From Variovorax davisae (lineage in GTDB: Bacteria; Pseudomonadota; Gammaproteobacteria; Burkholderiales; Burkholderiaceae_C): DNA of 64,000 nucleotides. Location: contig NZ_JASZYS010000001.1 in assembly GCF_030316845.1 (NCBI RefSeq), positions 496,001 to 560,000 on the forward strand. The letters are read 5' to 3'. The position numbers and the translations under genes were made by a program. Below the pieces are notes generated by a model that was not told where the DNA came from, searched no databases, and worked only from the letters and a program-made list of their open reading frames with translations. Shown here in pieces: positions 1-8,297 of this stretch (position 1 is the first letter of the stretch; each line of letters starts with the position of its first letter).

Positions 1-241
1 GCGCGGATGCCGCCCGCAGCAGCTCGGCGCACTGGGCCTCGAAGCCGGGCAGGGCGGCGGCGTCGTCGCCGACCCAGACCTCGAACAGGTCGCCGAGGAT
101 GAAGACCGCGTCCGCCGGCGTCGTCTCCAGGTAGCCCTGCCAGGCCTCGACGGTGGCAGGCTCCGACGGCTGCAGGTGCAGGTCGGAGATCAGGTCGACC
201 GTGCGCCACGCGGGTGGCGCGACGATCTCGGGAAATGCCAT
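1..241 (-). CDS. lpxH: UDP-2,3-diacylglucosamine hydrolase LpxH, N-terminal fragment (cut by window edge)
   Basis: The first 80 residues are present; the rest lies beyond position 1. LpxH removes UMP from UDP-2,3-diacylglucosamine to give lipid X in lipid A synthesis, acting at the cytoplasmic face of the inner membrane. The fragment contains the calcineurin-type metallophosphoesterase signatures DLHL (SDLHLQPSEP) and GDLFE (ILGDLFEVWVGDD), whose Asp and His residues bind the metal pair. The start is an ATG at 241, directly upstream of ppiB on the same strand with 17 bases between them, so lpxH probably belongs to the same transcript. The identification rests on these two motifs and on the common lpxH-ppiB neighbourhood in Burkholderiales. 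Confidence 0.85.
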   Translation of the reverse strand, partial: MAFPEIVAPPAWRTVDLISDLHLQPSEPATVEAWQGYLETTPADAVFILGDLFEVWVGDDAAALPGFEAQCAELLRAASA

Positions 242-258
242 GCGCGGTCTCGTCAGGC

Positions 259-768
259 TCAAGCCTTGACGACGGCCTTCTCGATCACGACGTCTTCGAG
301 CGGCACGTCGTCGTGGAAGCCCTTGCGGCCGGTCTTGACGGCCTTGATGCCATCGACCACTTCCTTGCCGCCGACCACCTTGCCGAACACCGCATAGCCC
401 CAGCCCTGGGCCGAGGGCGCCGTGTGGTTCAGGAAGCCGTTGTCGGCGACGTTGATGAAGAACTGCGCGGTGGCCGAGTGCGGCGCATTGGTGCGCGCCA
501 TGGCGACCGTGTAGTTGTCGTTCTTGAGGCCGTTGTTGGCTTCGTTCTGGATCTCGGCGCCGGTCGGCTTCTGGCTCATGCCGGGCTCGAAGCCGCCGCC
601 TTGCACCATGAAGCCGGGGATGACGCGGTGGAACACGGTGTTGTCGTAGTGGCCCTTGGTCACGTACTCGAGGAAGTTGGCGACGGTGTTGGGCGCCTTG
701 GCCTCGTCGAGTTCGAGCGTGATGACGCCCTTGTCCTTGATGTGCAGTTCGACTTGCGGGTTGCTCAT
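259..768 (-). CDS. ppiB: Cytoplasmic peptidyl-prolyl cis-trans isomerase (cyclophilin B type)
   Basis: A 169-residue single-domain cyclophilin that catalyses cis-trans isomerisation of prolyl peptide bonds. There is no signal peptide, so it acts in the cytoplasm. The catalytic-core pattern is clear: [13 protein letters not shown] with the active-site Arg, followed by the substrate-groove segments [19 protein letters not shown] and AVFGKVVGG. The chosen start (MSNPQVELH) gives the normal family length. A longer reading frame runs upstream but only shadows the next gene. It lies just downstream of a second, exported cyclophilin, with 16 bases between them; the two probably arose by duplication and are co-transcribed. 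Confidence 0.95.
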   Translation of the reverse strand: MSNPQVELHIKDKGVITLELDEAKAPNTVANFLEYVTKGHYDNTVFHRVIPGFMVQGGGFEPGMSQKPTGAEIQNEANNGLKNDNYTVAMARTNAPHSATAQFFINVADNGFLNHTAPSAQGWGYAVFGKVVGGKEVVDGIKAVKTGRKGFHDDVPLEDVVIEKAVVKA

Positions 769-784
769 GGCAGTGTTCCTTTGC

Positions 785-1372
785 TTATTTCGCCAGGGTG
801 GCGGACTGGATGGTGATGGTTTCGAGCGGCACGTCCTGCATGCCGCCCTTGTTGCCGGTGCGCGCGGCGCGGATCTTGTCGACCACCTCGGTGCCCGAGA
901 CCACCTTGCCGAACACGGCGTAGCCATGGCCGTCGGGCTTCGGGGCGTCGAGATTGGGGTTGTCCTTGACGTTGATGAAGAACTGCGCGGTGGCCGAGTT
1001 CGGGTCGGAGGTGCGCGCCATCGCGATCGTGTATTTGTCGTTCTTGAGGCCGCTCTTGGCTTCGAGCGGGATCGGCGCGCGGGTCGGCTTTTCCTTCAGG
1101 TCGGCCGTGAAGCCGCCGCCCTGGATCATGAAGCCGTCGATGACGCGGTGGAACACCGTGCCGTCGTACTGCTTGTCCTTGACGTACTGCAGGAAGTTGT
1201 CGACCGTCTTGGGGGCCTTGTCGGGCGCCAGCTCGATCACGATGTCGCCGGCCGAGGTGGCGAGCTTGACGCGCGGGGCGCCCTGCGCCCAACTGGGCAC
1301 GGCGGTCGTGGCGATGGCCAGCGTGGCGGCCAGGGCCAGGGCCCGGCGGCGCGAAAAGGCTTGAAGAATCAC
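785..1372 (-). CDS. Exported peptidyl-prolyl cis-trans isomerase (cyclophilin A type)
   Basis: A cyclophilin of 195 residues preceded by a Sec-type signal peptide: an RRR cluster, an Ala/Leu-rich core and a cleavage site near SWAQ-GAPR at about residue 29. It should therefore help fold periplasmic and outer-membrane proteins. The core motif [13 protein letters not shown] and the groove segment [16 protein letters not shown] are intact. No ATG fits between the upstream gene and the signal sequence. A GTG at 1372 puts the Arg cluster close to the N-terminus and is the best start, though its Shine-Dalgarno is weak. It lies between the TPR gene and ppiB on one strand, consistent with a small folding and envelope operon. 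Confidence 0.9.
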   Translation of the reverse strand: MILQAFSRRRALALAATLAIATTAVPSWAQGAPRVKLATSAGDIVIELAPDKAPKTVDNFLQYVKDKQYDGTVFHRVIDGFMIQGGGFTADLKEKPTRAPIPLEAKSGLKNDKYTIAMARTSDPNSATAQFFINVKDNPNLDAPKPDGHGYAVFGKVVSGTEVVDKIRAARTGNKGGMQDVPLETITIQSATLAK

Positions 1373-1427
1373 GGGTGGATCGCTTTCGAAGGAGTGCGCC
1401 GCGGCGCGTTCAGGAAAGAGGAAGGCT

Positions 1428-2018
1428 TCAGTTGCGCACCGGCTTGCGCACCACCGGCGTGGCCGGCGGCAGGGCGTCGGGCGCGGGTGCGCCGAACATC
1501 TGGCGCACCAGGGCGAGCTTCGGCGGCGCGGTGGTGTTGCCGGCCTCGAGCTTGAGCGCCCGGCCATAGGACTGGGCCGCCAGCCGCGCATAGACGTCGC
1601 CGAGGTTCTCGTGCGCGGTGGCGTAGTCGGGGTTGAGCTTGATCGCCATCTCGAGCGCGGCGCGCGCCTTGTCGAACTGGCTCTGGGCGGCGTAGAGCGC
1701 GGCCAGGTTGTTGTAGGGCTCGGGCAGTTCGGGGAAGTCCTGCGTCAGTGCCGTGAACACCACGATCGCGTCGGCCTGCTTGCCCTGCTCGGTCAGGATC
1801 ACGCCGCGCAGGAAGCGCATCTGCGGGTCCCGCGGCTTGCCTGCGATGTAGGCATCGGCCTTGGCCAGGGCCTGGTCGGCCTTGCCCTGGCGCAGCAGGG
1901 TGTTGACGTCGGAATAGTCGTCGGCGTGGGCGATGCCGACCGTGAGCGCGACCACGAGCGCGGCGACGGCCCGGACGATGCGCAGGGGGGAGGAGGGGGC
2001 GGAAGCGGCGTGCGGCAT
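1428..2018 (-). CDS. Secreted tetratricopeptide-repeat protein
   Basis: A 196-residue protein with a signal peptide (hydrophobic stretch about residues 13-30, cleavage after AHA) followed by TPR units. The repeat pattern is visible as PEPYNNLAALYAAQSQFDKARAA and ATAHENLGDVYARLAAQ, with the typical Gly/Ala and Tyr spacing. The C-terminal 30 residues are Pro-rich and basic. TPR proteins are scaffolds for protein contacts; the partner here is unknown. The ATG at 2018 puts the Arg residue just before the hydrophobic core; an alternative ATG 13 codons upstream (2057) is possible. It is first in a minus-strand run leading into the two cyclophilins and lpxH, and is divergent from cysS. Confidence 0.8.
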   Translation of the reverse strand: MPHAASAPSSPLRIVRAVAALVVALTVGIAHADDYSDVNTLLRQGKADQALAKADAYIAGKPRDPQMRFLRGVILTEQGKQADAIVVFTALTQDFPELPEPYNNLAALYAAQSQFDKARAALEMAIKLNPDYATAHENLGDVYARLAAQSYGRALKLEAGNTTAPPKLALVRQMFGAPAPDALPPATPVVRKPVRN

Positions 2019-2209
2019 GGTGTCTCGGGAGGTGGAGGGGATGGGCCTCGTAAACACGCGGAAAACATCCGGCGGTGGCCGTTTATACTTGGAAGATTGT
2101 AGCCGAGGGGCCTTTTCCAGCCGCTCGTCGCCACACCCCCGCCACCCCTGAAAAACCCCCAGCGTTCGCCCGTTCCCTGCACGTGCGCGAATCGACGTTT
2201 CCGAGCCTC

Positions 2210-3586
2210 ATGAGTCTTCGCATCTACAACACGCTCTCGCGTGAACTGGAGGAATTCACCCCTCTGCAACCCGGCAGGGTGCGCATGTACGTGTGCGGCA
2301 TGACGGTCTACGACTACTGCCATCTGGGCCATGCGCGCTCGATGATCGCCTTCGACGTGGTGCAGCGCTGGCTCCGGATCTCGGGGCTGGACGTGGACTA
2401 CGTGCGCAACATTACCGACATCGACGACAAGATCATCCGCCGGGCGGTCGAGAACGGCGAGAGCATCCGGGCGCTGACCGACCGCATGATCGACGCCCTG
2501 CACGAGGATGCCGACGCGCTGGGGATCGAACGGCCTACACACGAGCCGCGGGCGACCGAGTTCATTCCCCAGATGCTGTCGATGATCTCCACGCTGGAGC
2601 ACAAAGGCCTGGCCTATCGTTCGCCCAACGGCGACGTGAACTACGCGGTGCGCAAGTTTCCCGGCTACGGCAAGCTGAGCGGCAAGACCCTCGACGAGCT
2701 CCATGCCGGCGAGCGCGTCGCGGTGCTCGACGGCAAGGACGATCCGCTCGACCCGGTGCTCTGGAAGAGCGCCAAGGCCAGCGAACCCGACGAGGTCAAG
2801 TGGGCGAGCGAATTCGGCCCCGGCCGGCCCGGCTGGCACATCGAGTGCTCGGCCATGGCCTGCCAGCTGCTGGGCGAGACACTGGACATCCACGGCGGCG
2901 GCGCCGACCTGCAGTTCCCGCACCACGAGAACGAGATCGCCCAGAGCGAGGGTGCCAGCGGCAAGCCGCTGGCCCGCACCTGGATGCACAACGGCTTCAT
3001 CAACATCGACGACGAGAAGATGTCCAAGAGCCTGGGCAACTTCTTCCTGATCCGCGACGTGCTCAAGAAGTTCGATGCCGAGACCGTGCGCTTCTTCGTC
3101 GTCCGGGCCCATTACCGCAGCCCGCTCAACTACAGCGACGTGCACCTGAACGATGCCCGCAATTCGCTGCGCCGGCTCTACAACGCGCTGGCGCTGGTGC
3201 CACCGGCGCCGGTCGCGATCGACTGGACCCAGGCCCATGCGGCGCGCTTCAAGGCCGCGCTGGACGAGGACTTCGGCACGCCCGACGCCGTGGCCGTGCT
3301 GTTCGACCTCGCGGGCGAGGTCAACCGCACGCAATCCGCCGAATCCGCCGGCCTGCTGAAGGCGCTGGCCGGCTGCCTGAACCTGCTGCAAGCCGACCCG
3401 CAAGCCTTCCTGCAGGCCGGCAGCATGCTCGACGACGCCACCATCCAGGCCCTGATCCAGCAGCGCGCGCAAGCCAAGGCGGCGAAGAACTTCGCCGAGG
3501 CCGACCGCATCCGCCGCGAACTGCTGGCCCAGGGCATCGAGCTCAAGGACTCGGCGAGCGGCACCACCTGGACCTCGGCCCAGTGA
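2210..3586 (+). CDS. cysS: Cysteinyl-tRNA synthetase
   Basis: A 458-residue class I aminoacyl-tRNA synthetase that charges tRNA-Cys; a tRNA-Cys gene is present at 58358. The zinc-site Cys29 (MYVCG), the HIGH-type signature HLGH (residues 38-41), the WHIECSAM segment with another zinc ligand, and KMSKS at 270-274 are all intact. The DALR/anticodon-binding helix bundle occupies the last third. The length is normal for bacterial CysS. The ATG at 2210 is preferred because the homologous N-terminus [12 protein letters not shown] starts there; the reading frame is open upstream without similarity. The stop codon overlaps the start of the glycosylase gene by four bases, implying translational coupling. 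Confidence 0.97.
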   Translation: MSLRIYNTLSRELEEFTPLQPGRVRMYVCGMTVYDYCHLGHARSMIAFDVVQRWLRISGLDVDYVRNITDIDDKIIRRAVENGESIRALTDRMIDALHEDADALGIERPTHEPRATEFIPQMLSMISTLEHKGLAYRSPNGDVNYAVRKFPGYGKLSGKTLDELHAGERVAVLDGKDDPLDPVLWKSAKASEPDEVKWASEFGPGRPGWHIECSAMACQLLGETLDIHGGGADLQFPHHENEIAQSEGASGKPLARTWMHNGFINIDDEKMSKSLGNFFLIRDVLKKFDAETVRFFVVRAHYRSPLNYSDVHLNDARNSLRRLYNALALVPPAPVAIDWTQAHAARFKAALDEDFGTPDAVAVLFDLAGEVNRTQSAESAGLLKALAGCLNLLQADPQAFLQAGSMLDDATIQALIQQRAQAKAAKNFAEADRIRRELLAQGIELKDSASGTTWTSAQ

Positions 3587-4254
3587 GCGCCGCCGCCCGA
3601 ACCACGGCTGCCGTCAAGGAGCCGATCGTCCAGGTCTTCACGCCCGATTACTGGGAGGAAGCCTGCAAGCACCTGGGCAAGAAGGACCGCGTCATGAAGC
3701 GGCTGATCCCGCGCTTCGGCGACGTCCGCCTGGAGTCGCGCGGCGACGCTTTCACGACGCTCGCGCGCAGCATCGTCGGCCAGCAGATCTCGGTGCCGGC
3801 GGCGCAGACGGTCTGGCGCCGCTTCGTCGAACTGCCGCGCAAGCTGACGCCGGCCAGCGTGCTGAAGCTCAAGGTCGACGACATGCGCGGCGCCGGGCTG
3901 TCGGCGCGCAAGGTCGAATACCTGGTCGACCTGGCGATCCATTTCGACTCGGGCGCGGTGCACGTCGACGCCTGGGAGAACATGTCCGACGAGATGATCA
4001 TCGCGGAACTGGTCGCGATCCGCGGCATCTCACGCTGGACCGCCGAGATGTTCCTGATCTTCCACCTGATGCGGCCCAACGTGCTGCCGCTGGACGACCC
4101 CGGCCTCATCAGCGGCATCAGCCAGAACTACTTTTCGGGCGATCCGGTCAGCCGCAGCGATGCCCGCGAGGTCGCCGTGGCCTGGGCCCCGTACTGCAGC
4201 GTGGCGACTTGGTATATTTGGCGATCGCTCGACCCGCTACCGGTCGCAATTTGA
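3583..4254 (+). CDS. DNA-3-methyladenine glycosylase II (AlkA-type, HhH-GPD)
   Basis: A 223-residue base-excision glycosylase expected to remove alkylated purines from DNA. The helix-hairpin-helix/GPD core is visible: [16 protein letters not shown], then [16 protein letters not shown], then LPLDDPGL, which carries the catalytic Asp and the metal/DNA-binding loop. It is shorter than E. coli AlkA because the N-terminal beta domain is missing, as in many bacterial relatives. The start is a GTG at 3583 inside the cysS stop (GTGA overlap); the first 20 codons are weakly conserved, so a later start is conceivable. Co-transcribed with cysS and followed 16 bases later by accA. Confidence 0.88.
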   Translation: MSAAARTTAAVKEPIVQVFTPDYWEEACKHLGKKDRVMKRLIPRFGDVRLESRGDAFTTLARSIVGQQISVPAAQTVWRRFVELPRKLTPASVLKLKVDDMRGAGLSARKVEYLVDLAIHFDSGAVHVDAWENMSDEMIIAELVAIRGISRWTAEMFLIFHLMRPNVLPLDDPGLISGISQNYFSGDPVSRSDAREVAVAWAPYCSVATWYIWRSLDPLPVAI

Positions 4255-4270
4255 AAAACAGGAGAAGACG

Positions 4271-5251
4271 TTGGCGAAACGAACCTTTCTCGACTTCGAG
4301 CAGCCCGTGGCCGAGCTCGAAAGCAAGATCGAAGAACTGCGTTATGTCCAGACCGAATCCGCGGTCGACATCTCGGAAGAAATCGATCAGCTGGGCAAGA
4401 AAAGCCTGCAGCTCACCAAGGACATCTACAGCGACCTGACGCCCTGGCAGATCACCAAGATCGCCCGCCATCCGGAACGCCCCTACACGCTCGACTACGT
4501 CAACGAGATCTTCACCGATTTCGTCGAACTGCACGGCGACCGCCATTTCTCGGACGACCTGTCGATCGTCGGCGGCCTGGCGCGCTTCAACGGCACGCCC
4601 TGCATGGTGCTGGGCCACCAGAAGGGCCGCGACACCAGGGAGCGCACGGCGCGCAACTTCGGCATGAGCAAGCCCGAGGGCTACCGCAAGGCGCTGCGCC
4701 TCATGAAGACGGCCGAGAAGTTCAAGCTGCCGGTCTTTACCTTCGTCGACACGCCGGGCGCCTACCCGGGCATCGACGCCGAGGAGCGCGGCCAGTCCGA
4801 GGCCATCGGCCGCAACATCTTCGAGATGGCGCAGCTCGAGGTGCCGATCATCGTCACCATCATCGGCGAGGGCGGCTCCGGCGGCGCGCTGGCGATCTCG
4901 GTGGGCGACCAGCTGGTGATGCTCCAGTATTCGATCTATTCGGTGATCAGCCCCGAAGGCTGTGCCTCGATCCTCTGGAAGACCAGCGACAAGGCCCAGG
5001 AAGCGGCCGATGCGCTCGGCATCACCGCGCACCGGCTGAAGGCGCTCGGCCTCGTCGACAAGATCGTCAACGAGCCGGTCGGCGGCGCCCACCGCGACCA
5101 TCGCCAGATGGCGGCCTTCCTCAAGCGGGCGCTCAACGATGCCTTCCGCCAGGTCAGCGACCTGTCGACCAAGGACCTGCTGAACCGCCGCTACGAGCGG
5201 CTCCAGGGCTACGGCCGCTTCGCCGACACCAAGGCCGACAGCAGCAAGTGA
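4271..5251 (+). CDS. accA: Acetyl-CoA carboxylase carboxyltransferase subunit alpha
   Basis: A 326-residue AccA. With AccD it transfers carboxyl from biotin to acetyl-CoA, giving malonyl-CoA for fatty-acid synthesis. The crotonase-like core is well preserved: [18 protein letters not shown], the oxyanion-hole segment [10 protein letters not shown] and [11 protein letters not shown]. The long N-terminal helix region ([14 protein letters not shown]) is typical. The start is a TTG at 4271, placed after a good AGGAG at about 4260-4264 and giving the standard N-terminus (M)[11 protein letters not shown]; an upstream in-frame ATG lies inside the glycosylase gene. Part of the cysS-alkA-accA-tilS plus-strand run. 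Confidence 0.95.
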   Translation: MAKRTFLDFEQPVAELESKIEELRYVQTESAVDISEEIDQLGKKSLQLTKDIYSDLTPWQITKIARHPERPYTLDYVNEIFTDFVELHGDRHFSDDLSIVGGLARFNGTPCMVLGHQKGRDTRERTARNFGMSKPEGYRKALRLMKTAEKFKLPVFTFVDTPGAYPGIDAEERGQSEAIGRNIFEMAQLEVPIIVTIIGEGGSGGALAISVGDQLVMLQYSIYSVISPEGCASILWKTSDKAQEAADALGITAHRLKALGLVDKIVNEPVGGAHRDHRQMAAFLKRALNDAFRQVSDLSTKDLLNRRYERLQGYGRFADTKADSSK

Positions 5252-5295
5252 GGCGCTGGGCGCCGAGGCACGGCCCGGCGCACCGCCCGCTCTCC

Positions 5296-6276
5296 ATGGA
5301 AAATCCGGCCGCCCAAGCTCTCGCATCCTGGGCGGCGGCGCCGTTGCCGCTGGCGATCGCCTACAGCGGCGGCGCCGATTCGACCGCGCTGCTGCACGCG
5401 GCCGCGGCCCGCTGGCCCGGGCAGGTGCATGCCCTGCACGTGCACCATGGCCTGCAGCAGGCGGCCGATGACTTCGAGGCGCACTGCGCCGCCGCCTGCG
5501 CGGCGCTCGGCGTGCCCCTGCATTCGGCCCGCGTCGACGCCCGCCACGCCCCCGGCCAGAGCCCGGAGGACGCGGCCCGCCGTGCCCGCTATGCCACGCT
5601 GGCGGCGCTGGCGCTGCCCCGCGGGCTGCGCCACGTGGCGCTGGCCCAGCATGCGGACGACCAGGTCGAGACGATGCTGATCGCGCTCGGCCGCGGCGCC
5701 GGCCTCGATGGCCTGGCGGGCATGCCGCGCTGCATCGAGCGGCACGGCGTGAGCTTCCACCGGCCGCTGCTCGACGTGCCGGCCGAAGCGCTGCGCGCCT
5801 GGCTCGCCGCCAGTGGCGTTGCCCATGTCGACGACCCGACCAACGCCGACCTGCGCTACACCCGCAACCGGATCCGCCAGCGGGTGCTGCCGGCGTTGGC
5901 GGCCGCGCTGCCGCAGTTCCGCGAGACCTTCGCCCGCTCGGCGCGCAATGCGGCGCGGGGCTCGGCGCTGCTGGCCGAGCTGGCGGCCCGGGACCTGGCC
6001 GACGCCGGCGCGCCGCCGTCGCTGGCCGTGCTGCGCGCGCTGCCGCGGGAGCGCCTGGCCAATGCGCTGCGCCACTGGCTGCGGCGCGACCACGGCGTGG
6101 TGCCCAGCGAGGCGCAGTTGGAGCAGCTGCAGGATCAGATCGCGGCCTGCAGCACGCGCGGGCACCGGATCCGCCTCAAGATCGCGTCCGGCCGGGTCGA
6201 GCGGGAGGGCGCCGTGCTGCGTTGGTACAATGCTTCGCCCTTGTCGCAGTCCGCCGCCCTGGCGCGAAAGCGCTGA
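5296..6276 (+). CDS. tilS: tRNA(Ile)-lysidine synthase
   Basis: A 326-residue TilS that attaches lysine to cytidine 34 of tRNA-Ile(CAU), switching it from AUG to AUA decoding. The N-type ATP-pyrophosphatase loop SGGADS is at residues 24-29, followed by LHVHHGLQ and the HADDQVET segment typical of the family. The C-terminal part (residues 225-310) is the tRNA-contact region and is shorter than in E. coli, as usual for betaproteobacteria. The ATG at 5296 places the P-loop at the expected distance. It sits 44 bases after accA and 93 bases before lysC. Confidence 0.93.
   Translation: MENPAAQALASWAAAPLPLAIAYSGGADSTALLHAAAARWPGQVHALHVHHGLQQAADDFEAHCAAACAALGVPLHSARVDARHAPGQSPEDAARRARYATLAALALPRGLRHVALAQHADDQVETMLIALGRGAGLDGLAGMPRCIERHGVSFHRPLLDVPAEALRAWLAASGVAHVDDPTNADLRYTRNRIRQRVLPALAAALPQFRETFARSARNAARGSALLAELAARDLADAGAPPSLAVLRALPRERLANALRHWLRRDHGVVPSEAQLEQLQDQIAACSTRGHRIRLKIASGRVEREGAVLRWYNASPLSQSAALARKR
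6223..6231 (+). promoter_or_regulatory. Possible extended -10 promoter for lysC
   Basis: Within the 3' end of tilS the sequence TTGG-TACAAT provides a TGN extended -10 and a hexamer one base from TATAAT. No convincing -35 is seen. It lies about 140 bases before the lysC start and would allow expression independent of the upstream genes. Sequence resemblance only. Confidence 0.3.
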
Positions 6277-6369
6277 AGCGATGAATCCGGCCGGCGGGCG
6301 CGCGAGTGCCTGCAGAGGCCAGCGAAGCCGGCAATGCGGCATCCGAATCCTTCTCTTTGACTTTCACCC

Positions 6370-7638
6370 ATGGCATTGATCGTTCATAAATACGGCGGCA
6401 CGTCGATGGGCTCGACCGAGCGCATCCGGAATGTCGCCAAGCGCGTTGCCAAGTGGGCACGCGCCGGCCACCAGATGGTGGTGGTCCCGAGCGCCATGAG
6501 CGGCGAGACCAACCGCCTGCTCGGCCTGGCCAAGGAACTGGCGCCCGCCAGCCCCGATGGCGGCCACTACCGCGAACTCGACATGCTCGCCGCCACCGGC
6601 GAGCAGGCTTCGTCAGCCCTGCTGGCGATCGCCTTGCAGGCCGAGGGCCTGGAGGCCGTGAGCTACGCCGGCTGGCAGGTCCAGGTGAAGACCGACAGCG
6701 CCTACACCAAGGCGCGCATCGAGAGCATCGACGACGAGCGCGTGCGCGCCGACCTCGATGCGGGCCGTGTCGTCGTCATCACCGGCTTCCAGGGTGTGGA
6801 CGAAGGCGGCAACATCACGACCCTCGGGCGCGGCGGCAGCGACACCTCGGCGGTGGCGATCGCCGCGGCGCTGAAGGCCCACGAGTGCCTGACCTTTACC
6901 GACGTCGACGGCGTCTACACCACCGACCCGCGGGTCGAACCCGACGCCCGCCGGCTCAAGACCGTGAGCTTCGAAGAGATGCTCGAGATGGCCAGCCTGG
7001 GCTCCAAGGTGCTGCAGATCCGCTCGGTCGAGTTCGCAGGCAAGTACAAGGTGCCGCTGCGCGTGCTGTCGAGCTTCACGCCCTGGGACATCGACATCGA
7101 GGAAGAAGCCAAGTCCGGCACCCTGATCACTTTCGAGGAAGACGAAAACATGGAAAAAGCCGTCGTATCCGGCATTGCCTTCAACCGCGACGAGGCCAAG
7201 ATCTCGGTGCTCGGCGTGCCCGACAAGCCGGGCATCGCCTACCACATCCTGGGCGCGGTGGCCGACGCCAACATCGAAGTCGACGTCATCATCCAGAACC
7301 TGAGCAAGGACGGCCGCACCGACTTCAGCTTCACGGTGCACCGCAACGACTACGCCCGCGCGGTCGACCTGCTCAAGGACAAGGTGCTGCCGACCCTGGG
7401 CGCCGCCGACATCGTCGGCGACACCAAGATCTGCAAGGTCAGCATCGTCGGCATCGGCATGCGCAGCCACGTCGGCGTGGCCAGCAAGATGTTCCGCGTG
7501 CTGAGCGAAGAGGGCATCAACATCCAGATGATCTCGACCAGCGAGATCAAGACTTCGGTCGTGATCGACGAGAAATACATGGAATTGGCGGTCCGCGCGT
7601 TGCATAAAGCCTTCGATCTGGACCAACCGACCGCCTGA
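6370..7638 (+). CDS. lysC: Aspartate kinase
   Basis: A 422-residue aspartokinase phosphorylating L-aspartate, the first step to lysine, threonine, methionine and diaminopimelate. The kinase domain starts with KYGGTSMG and contains TTLGRGGSDTSA and FTDVDGVYTTDPR. The C-terminal third carries the two ACT-type regulatory domains (from about residue 265: VLGVPDKPGIAYHILG, and SIVGIGMRSHVGVASKMF), which bind lysine and/or threonine for feedback inhibition. The length matches the monofunctional alpha/beta-type enzymes. An in-frame ATG at codon 261, preceded by a good ribosome-binding site, could give a separate regulatory beta subunit (see the separate entry). It ends 22 bases before tRNA-Ser. Confidence 0.96.
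   Translation: MALIVHKYGGTSMGSTERIRNVAKRVAKWARAGHQMVVVPSAMSGETNRLLGLAKELAPASPDGGHYRELDMLAATGEQASSALLAIALQAEGLEAVSYAGWQVQVKTDSAYTKARIESIDDERVRADLDAGRVVVITGFQGVDEGGNITTLGRGGSDTSAVAIAAALKAHECLTFTDVDGVYTTDPRVEPDARRLKTVSFEEMLEMASLGSKVLQIRSVEFAGKYKVPLRVLSSFTPWDIDIEEEAKSGTLITFEEDENMEKAVVSGIAFNRDEAKISVLGVPDKPGIAYHILGAVADANIEVDVIIQNLSKDGRTDFSFTVHRNDYARAVDLLKDKVLPTLGAADIVGDTKICKVSIVGIGMRSHVGVASKMFRVLSEEGINIQMISTSEIKTSVVIDEKYMELAVRALHKAFDLDQPTA
7135..7152 (+). promoter_or_regulatory. Internal ribosome-binding site and ATG within lysC (possible beta-subunit start)
   Basis: GAGGAA at 7135-7140 is followed nine bases later by an in-frame ATG at 7150 (codon 261), immediately before the first ACT domain. 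In Bacillus and Corynebacterium aspartokinases the beta subunit comes from such an internal start. Here it would give a 162-residue protein. Whether it is used is inference. Confidence 0.4.
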
Positions 7639-7660
7639 AGATGGCATAATCCAAGGCTCA

Positions 7661-7753
7661 GGAACTGTGACCGAGTGGCCGAAGGTGCTCCCCTGCTAAG
7701 GGAGTATGGGGTGTAGAGCCTCATCGAGGGTTCGAATCCCTCCGGTTCCGCCA
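7661..7753 (+). tRNA. tRNA-Ser (anticodon GCU)
   Basis: A 93-base class II tRNA with encoded CCA at 7751-7753. The acceptor stem GGAACTG pairs with CGGTTCC (one T-G pair). The anticodon loop CTGCTAA shows GCT, which reads AGC/AGU. There is a long variable arm (TATGGGGTGTAGAGCCTCATC) as expected for serine, and the T-loop is GTTCGAA. It is followed by a strong intrinsic terminator. Confidence 0.97.
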
Positions 7754-7775
7754 AATTGATCTTCGATGATCTTTG

Positions 7776-7811
7776 AAAGCCCCGACGCTGATCCAGCGCC
7801 GGGGCTTTTTC
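7776..7811 (+). terminator. Rho-independent terminator after tRNA-Ser
   Basis: A long stem, AAAGCCCCG-a-CGCTG pairing with CAGCG-c-CGGGGCTTT with one mismatch, is closed by a 3-base loop and continues into TTTTT. It ends the tRNA-Ser (possibly lysC-tRNA) transcript. Confidence 0.92.
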
Positions 7812-7858
7812 ATTGGAACCGCCGACAAGGGCCGAGGGCCAAAGGCCAAGAAAAGCGA

Positions 7859-8083
7859 ATGCAGATTCAGTACAGAGGGCCGTTTGCCCTGAGGGGCTAC
7901 GGCAAGGTGCTCGACGACGGGCGCTTCGAGGCCGTCTTCGTGGTCACCGAGCCGACGGCGGCGGGCGAGATGGATTCGCACCATTCGACCCATCTGTTCT
8001 TCGACTCGGAGGCCGCTGCCGTGGCCGCCGCCGGTGCCGCCGCCGCGCAGTGGCTGGAGCGTCTCGTGGCGGCCGCCGCCTGA
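7859..8083 (+). CDS. Small conserved-looking protein of unknown function
   Basis: A 74-residue cytoplasmic protein (MQIQYRGPFALRGYGKVLD...) with no signal or membrane segment. The N-terminal two thirds look like a small beta-rich fold (alternating YRGPF, GRFEAVFVV, THLFFDSE); the C-terminus is an Ala-rich helix. The ATG at 7859 follows the tRNA terminator and a weak GA-rich leader. I do not recognise a family. Codon use matches the surrounding genes, and the ordered hydrophobic pattern argues for a real gene. It may be co-transcribed with the small membrane protein 30 bases downstream. Confidence 0.6.
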   Translation: MQIQYRGPFALRGYGKVLDDGRFEAVFVVTEPTAAGEMDSHHSTHLFFDSEAAAVAAAGAAAAQWLERLVAAAA

Positions 8084-8113
8084 GTCCGCGCTGCCGCGCG
8101 CTACCATCCCCGG

Positions 8114-8281
8114 ATGCCTGAATTCACCCTGGAACTCGCTTCCGTCGTTGCCGTGAGCTTCGCTGCCATCATGACCGTCGGCTTCGCCTGGCGCGAGCGC
8201 AAGTGGGGTCCGGCGCTGATGATGGTCGGCATCGTGGGCTTCCTGGCCATCATCGCCTACGGCATCGTGCCGAAGTTCTGA
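8114..8281 (+). CDS. Small membrane protein, 55 residues
   Basis: The short frame from ATG 8114 to TGA 8281 encodes a protein with two hydrophobic helices, roughly residues 7-25 (LASVVAVSFAAIMTVGFAW) and 34-52, separated by the basic loop RERKWG. That arrangement suggests a small two-helix inner-membrane protein with a cytoplasmic or periplasmic hairpin loop. No function can be assigned. It lies between the 74-residue protein and the convergent PPK2 gene, whose stop is 16 bases away. Confidence 0.55.
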   Translation: MPEFTLELASVVAVSFAAIMTVGFAWRERKWGPALMMVGIVGFLAIIAYGIVPKF

Positions 8282-8297
8282 TGCGGGTGAACGGGCC

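Noticed and set aside
785..1591. Longer start for the exported cyclophilin at 1591
   Set aside because: It would place 73 unrelated residues before the signal peptide and overlap the TPR gene; GTG 1372 is consistent with export.
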